This document shows, piece by piece, positions 6,739-9,228 of a stretch of 9,228 nt of DNA (position 1 is the first letter of the stretch; every line of letters begins with the position of its first letter). The stretch comes from Pseudomonadota bacterium. GTDB lineage: Bacteria; Pseudomonadota; Alphaproteobacteria; Rhizobiales; Hyphomicrobiaceae. Location: NCBI GenBank assembly GCA_021813195.1, contig JAKALI010000126.1:1-9228 (forward strand). The letters run 5' to 3'. Below the pieces are notes generated by a model. It saw nothing but the letters and a program-made list of their open reading frames with translations. It was not told where the DNA came from and did no database searches. The translations under genes were made by a program, and so were the position numbers.

Positions 6739-6997
6739 TGTGAATCGGCACAGTACTCGACACAATTCGATCATTGGAACAGCTTTGGCGTGGAGATGCT
6801 GTTTGTTCGTGCCCGCCAGCTCGGCGTGTGTTCGCCGTCAGGCCTTCCGGACAGATTGAGCTGATTGAGTAAGGGAGAGGTTCGGGCTCATCGTAACACC
6901 GACGGAAAACCTCATTTCCGCAAGGAGAGGCAGGCTCATCCTTCTTCAAGACGCTCGCAACCGCGCAAAGCCTGCCAGCGATACATCATCCTATTAG

Positions 6998-7645
6998 TTA
7001 GCAGGGCTCGCACATCTGCCGCCACGCCGAGATTGGTACGACCACGTGTCCGGCCCAGGCTTCCGAATATTTGAGGCCTGCACCGTACAGCCATTCGCCG
7101 GCGGCGACCACATGCGCCTCGTTCTCGGCCAGGCGCGCCAGATGCCAGAAACCCGCATCATCAAAGGGGGCAAACCACAATTCCCAATCCTGGAAACGTG
7201 TCAGTGTTCCCCTCGACAAACGCCATGTTCCAAGTTCGTCTTTCGCCACGGGCGGGAAGCGTCGTTCCGGAACGTCGAACGTCATAACGTCGTCAACAGC
7301 GACATAAAGCCACTTATCCTTCGACATCAACTGCCCATCGCCATGCGTCGCCATGACACGACAACGCACGAAAGCTGAACCAAGGATACTCGGCGGATCG
7401 TCGTCCCAGCCGTTGTCCGCGGCGTCGCCGGGCACGAAGACAATCCACCTCTCATAACCCGATTGGCGGGCCTCGCCGCCATAAGCAATCTTGACCCAAC
7501 GCCGCGTGCCAATCATCGGCACAACCTCAGAAGCCGCAAACGGGGTGCTCTCGGTCGGCTCGATACCCGGGTCCAGCCACTTGGCGTCGCCATCGGCCGT
7601 CAATTTGGCATAATCCTGAAATTCGTTTGTGGCCGCGTACGTCAT
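6998..7645 (-). CDS. Unrecognised Trp-rich protein
   Basis: I do not recognise this family. From the ATG at 7645 it encodes 215 aa, soluble in appearance, with no signal peptide or membrane helix. It has twelve tryptophans (for example DWELWF and FWHL in the C-terminal third) and many acidic residues, such as WDDDPP. The composition suggests a compact beta-rich fold, possibly a binding or immunity-type protein, but this is speculation. The start at 7645 is chosen because GGGGGA (7654-7649) lies 3 nt upstream; a longer frame begins with GTG at 7678 and would add 11 residues. It is transcribed away from the zinc-ribbon/ankyrin pair, about 116 bp from that gene's start. No terminator was seen after it. 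Codon use and the clean long frame support a real gene. Confidence 0.72.
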   Translation of the reverse strand: MTYAATNEFQDYAKLTADGDAKWLDPGIEPTESTPFAASEVVPMIGTRRWVKIAYGGEARQSGYERWIVFVPGDAADNGWDDDPPSILGSAFVRCRVMATHGDGQLMSKDKWLYVAVDDVMTFDVPERRFPPVAKDELGTWRLSRGTLTRFQDWELWFAPFDDAGFWHLARLAENEAHVVAAGEWLYGAGLKYSEAWAGHVVVPISAWRQMCEPC

Positions 7646-7750
7646 CTGTCCCCCGTTGCAGCAAGCCGGTTGGAGCACTTACACTACAGCACATTCAACT
7701 CGTCTGCGTAAAACCAATCAAGCCGCACGTATGTCTTGGGAAACTGAAAG

Positions 7751-7756
7751 AGGGGG
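7751..7756 (+). promoter_or_regulatory. Ribosome-binding site fixing the zinc-ribbon start
   Basis: AGGGGG lies 5 nt before the GTG at 7762. The alternative upstream in-frame start (GTG at 7627) would sit inside the divergent gene and has no such site. Confidence 0.65.
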
Positions 7757-7761
7757 CGTCG

Positions 7762-8262
7762 GTGCCTGCAGAACACTTCTACTGTCCCCATTGCCATAGC
7801 CGCATCGCCAAAACCGCGCAGGCCTATGTGATGGGCGAAATGATGGCCAACCAGAATTCGCGCTTCATCGGGCTCGGCGGCATGGCTGAGACGATTACGT
7901 GTCCGATCTGTCGCGGCGCGATCGATGCCGGCAAGATGTTGCGTGGGGAATTCGACGTAAAGCGTGGCGGCGGCTGGGGTTGGCCGCTGTTCGCCGCCAT
8001 CGTTACTTTCTTCTTCGCAAAGCCAGAATTTTACGACGGCTATGGCTGGAGCAGCAATGCTTCCTACGCAATGGCCGCAGCGCTCGCGGTCGGAGTAGGC
8101 TTTGTGCTTTATGTCGTTTTGGCCTGGCGACGAAAGTCCAGACAACCGGGGTTTATGAAAGTTCCCGTCGGCACGTCACCGAGCTTCGATATCTGCGGAA
8201 ACCACAATGCTCCGCATCGACACCCGTATCGCTTCCCCCCAGAAAACCATAATGCTTCCTGA
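7762..8262 (+). CDS. Zinc-ribbon protein with two transmembrane segments
   Basis: A 166-aa protein with a GTG start. CPHC at 8-11 and CPIC at 47-50 form a four-cysteine zinc-binding set near the N-terminus, each in a CPxC knuckle. A Gly-rich turn (RGGGWGW, 68-74) leads into two hydrophobic segments, about 74-87 and 101-121; the second is followed by a basic stretch WRRKSR (122-127), which suggests a cytoplasmic C-terminal tail. The last 20 residues, His/Asn/Pro-rich, are encoded in DNA shared with the start of the ankyrin gene. The role is unknown; the shape recalls small membrane proteins with a cytoplasmic zinc ribbon. The 56-bp overlap with the ankyrin frame suggests co-translation, and the two products may act together at the membrane. 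Confidence 0.72.
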   Translation: MPAEHFYCPHCHSRIAKTAQAYVMGEMMANQNSRFIGLGGMAETITCPICRGAIDAGKMLRGEFDVKRGGGWGWPLFAAIVTFFFAKPEFYDGYGWSSNASYAMAAALAVGVGFVLYVVLAWRRKSRQPGFMKVPVGTSPSFDICGNHNAPHRHPYRFPPENHNAS

Positions 8263-8737
8263 CCAAGAGCTGTTGTCGTCCGCGCTCGAAGGTTATCTAC
8301 TCGGCGTTCAGGCCGCACTGGCGAAAGGCGCCAACATCAAGGCCGGGGACACGATTGGTCGTACGGCGTTGCACCTGGCTGCCGCCTCCGGCGAGTCGCA
8401 TGTGATCCATTGGCTGATCGTGCATGGCGCCGACCTGTCCGCCAGAAGCAATATCGGCGCGACGCCGCTGCATACGCTCGCCTACTCGGACAAGCTGCCC
8501 GATGGCGCCCAAATCCTGGTCGACAACGGTGCCGACATCAACGCGACCGATACCGACGGATGGACGCCGCTGCACGAAGCGGCCTACTGGGGCCGCACCG
8601 CGCGCGTACGATTGTTTCTCACGTTGGGCGCCGACATCGATGCGAAGGACAAGGATGGCCATACCGCCCACGACCTCGGCGTACAGGAAGGTCACACTGA
8701 GGTTGCATTGATCCTGGAGCAGGCGAAGCGGGGATGA
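8207..8737 (+). CDS. Ankyrin-repeat protein
   Basis: A 176-aa protein made almost entirely of ankyrin repeats, the helix-loop-helix units that bind partner proteins. Units are visible at about 24-48 (degenerate, ALAKGANIKAGD), 50-82 (GRTALHLAAASG...HGADLSAR), 84-116 (GATPLHTLAYSD...NGADINATDT), 118-149 (GWTPLHEAAYWG...LGADIDAKDK) and 151-176 (partial cap). The TPLH/TALH and GAD(I/L) signatures are clear. No signal peptide is evident, so it probably acts in the cytoplasm. The start is uncertain: ATG 8207 has GGA 7 nt upstream, while in-frame ATG 8252 overlaps the previous stop codon region by only 11 bp and begins MLPDQELLSSA, which looks more like an ankyrin protein's N-terminus. The gene overlaps the zinc-ribbon gene and probably shares its transcript. 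Ankyrin function cannot be read from the repeats. Confidence 0.88.
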   Translation: MLRIDTRIASPQKTIMLPDQELLSSALEGYLLGVQAALAKGANIKAGDTIGRTALHLAAASGESHVIHWLIVHGADLSARSNIGATPLHTLAYSDKLPDGAQILVDNGADINATDTDGWTPLHEAAYWGRTARVRLFLTLGADIDAKDKDGHTAHDLGVQEGHTEVALILEQAKRG

Positions 8738-8756
8738 CGGCGCGGATCGCGCGTCA
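8735..8756 (+). other. Stem-loop overlapping the ankyrin stop codon
   Basis: TGACGGCGCG (8735-8744) pairs with CGCGCGTCA (8748-8756) around a GAT loop: nine pairs with one bulged G. The stop TGA forms the base of the stem. No T-run follows directly; seven T occur at 8820-8826 without an adjoining hairpin. It may mark the transcript end or slow decay. Confidence 0.45.
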
Positions 8757-8846
8757 ACATCTGGAGCGTGCAACGATCATTCGAACATCCGGCGATGCGA
8801 GGGCTCGGGATCGGGCAGGTTTTTTTGATAGACGGCTAAGCCCTAT

Positions 8847-8892
8847 AGCCTTCCGGCTGATGACGAGGGTTAGATTCCCTTCACCCGCTCCA
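8847..8892 (+). other. tRNA-Gly(UCC) 3'-half remnant, probable att site
   Basis: The bases match the 3' half of an alphaproteobacterial tRNA-Gly(UCC) as I recall it. Visible parts are the anticodon loop with TCC at 8852-8854, CTGATGACG across the variable region, a T-arm GAGGG/CCCTT (8865-8869 and 8877-8881) around a 7-nt loop, the acceptor strand CACCCGC (8882-8888), discriminator T and CCA (8890-8892). The matching 5' acceptor GCGGGTG and D-arm are missing upstream. The T-loop reads TTAGATT, with A instead of invariant C56, and the anticodon loop is followed by GG where AAG is expected. It cannot be a working tRNA. A lone tRNA 3' end is the usual mark left by tRNA-targeting integrases. Orientation puts the element to the left and the older chromosome to the right. 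Confidence 0.75.
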
Positions 8893-8917
8893 TTTTATTC
8901 AAGCTTCTAGGCGTTCG

Positions 8918-8948
8918 CGGGGGCGCGCTTTGTGTCGCTGCGCCCCCG
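8918..8948 (+). terminator. GC-rich hairpin, possible terminator
   Basis: CGGGGGCGC (8918-8926) and GCGCCCCCG (8940-8948) form a perfect 9-bp stem with a 13-nt loop, followed by ATTTCT. The T-run is weak. It lies 26 nt after the tRNA remnant and may be the former tRNA terminator; it also sits just beyond the 3' end of the converging molybdenum hydroxylase gene. Confidence 0.5.
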
Positions 8949-8987
8949 ATTTCTGAGACGAGTCTTGCGGGCGCCTTCACCCCAATC

Positions 8988-9228
8988 CTAGTTCTCCATT
9001 TGCGCGTCGATCGCGGCGAGCACTTTCGGCGGCGACATCGGCAACTCGGTCAGCCGCCGGCCGATCGCACGTTCGATCGCATTGGCGATCGCCGCCATGG
9101 GCGGGCAAATGTTGACCTCGGCAACTCCCTTGGCGCCGTAGGGATGGTCGGGGTTCGGCACCTCGACCAGGACCGGCTCGATCATGGGCAGGTCGGAGGC
9201 CACTGGAATCCGGTAGTCAAGGAAGCCC
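8988..9228 (-). CDS. Xanthine dehydrogenase-type molybdopterin-binding subunit, C-terminal fragment (window-truncated)
   Basis: The frame is open to the window edge, so only the last 79 residues are seen; a GTG at 9203 is internal. The sequence reads GFLDYRIPVASDLP, then YGAKGVAEVNICPPMAAIANAI and finally LPMSPPKVLAAI before TAG (8990-8988). This is the C-terminal end of the large subunit of molybdenum hydroxylases (xanthine dehydrogenase, aldehyde oxidase, CO dehydrogenase and related N-heterocycle or aldehyde oxidising enzymes). The Glu in GAKGVAE (visible residue 37) matches the active-site base next to the molybdenum cofactor. It works with FAD and 2Fe-2S subunits or domains, none of which are in the window. 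The substrate cannot be told from this part. It lies on the far side of the tRNA remnant and is probably not part of the accessory region. Confidence 0.88.
   Translation of the reverse strand, partial: GFLDYRIPVASDLPMIEPVLVEVPNPDHPYGAKGVAEVNICPPMAAIANAIERAIGRRLTELPMSPPKVLAAIDAQMEN

Larger units (their letters stand above)
6220..6997. other. Gene-free, structure-rich interval
   Basis: Nearly 800 bases hold no supported protein gene. Short open frames (6949-6710 minus, 6865-7074 plus) have unstructured composition and no convincing start sites. The interval does hold a possible transglycosylase promoter, two inverted repeats (6302-6378), a structured tract ending in a strong terminator (6564) and a pair of competing hairpins (6678-6738), listed separately. 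Confidence 0.6.
8738..8987. other. Non-coding interval between the ankyrin gene and the molybdenum hydroxylase gene
   Basis: No gene is supported. The interval holds the rest of the ankyrin stem-loop, a T7 run (8820-8826), the tRNA-Gly remnant (8847-8892) and a GC-rich hairpin (8918-8948). Confidence 0.6.

Noticed and set aside
6710..6949. A 79-codon minus-strand frame as a small gene
   Set aside because: Low-complexity, Ser/Arg/Pro-rich translation, no motif, and no good ribosome-binding site.
8847..8892. A functional tRNA-Gly gene
   Set aside because: The 5' acceptor strand GCGGGTG and a D-arm are missing upstream, and the T-loop lacks its invariant C.
1..9228. CRISPR array, rRNA or integrase gene
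   Set aside because: No regularly spaced direct repeats, no rRNA-like sequence, and no integrase motifs were seen on either strand.

Overview
The window looks like an accessory stretch of an alphaproteobacterial chromosome, most likely Hyphomicrobiales (Bradyrhizobium/Rhizobium-like). The support is generally GC-rich coding sequence, a rhizobial-type lytic transglycosylase, and a tRNA-Gly(UCC) 3' half of the alphaproteobacterial type as I remember it. The genus is an inference; no rRNA or other marker is present.

Layout: (1) 1-1279 (+), the 3' part of an Fe-S oxidoreductase of the HdrD/GlpC (CCG domain) type, cut by the window edge. (2) 1280-1734, no intact gene, but a decayed IS3-family transposase fragment. 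(3) 4779-1735 (-), a two-gene ABC importer operon of the nitrate/sulfonate/taurine type: a permease carrying two fused transmembrane domains, then an ATPase with a C-terminal AAA-associated domain. No substrate-binding protein lies in the window. (4) 4780-5301, gene-free, holding the possible operon promoter. (5) 6219-5302 (-), a membrane-anchored lytic transglycosylase in relatively AT-rich DNA. (6) 6220-6997, gene-free but rich in structure: inverted repeats, a strong Rho-independent terminator at the end of a possible small RNA, and a pair of competing hairpins. (7) 6998-8737, a divergent cassette: an unrecognised Trp-rich protein (-) against a zinc-ribbon/two-TM membrane protein and an overlapping ankyrin-repeat protein (+). 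(8) 8738-8987, stem-loops and a degenerate 3' half of tRNA-Gly(UCC), which looks like an old attachment site. (9) 9228-8988 (-), the C-terminus of a xanthine dehydrogenase-type molybdopterin subunit.

The tRNA remnant, the IS remnant, the AT-rich transglycosylase and the orphan-looking genes together suggest an eroded integrative element whose right edge lies near 8892, with the molybdenum hydroxylase gene beyond it. Only the ABC pair and the zinc-ribbon/ankyrin pair show clear operon logic. No CRISPR array, integrase, intact tRNA or rRNA was seen. The least explained parts are the 6998-8737 cassette and the structured non-coding DNA at 6300-6740.
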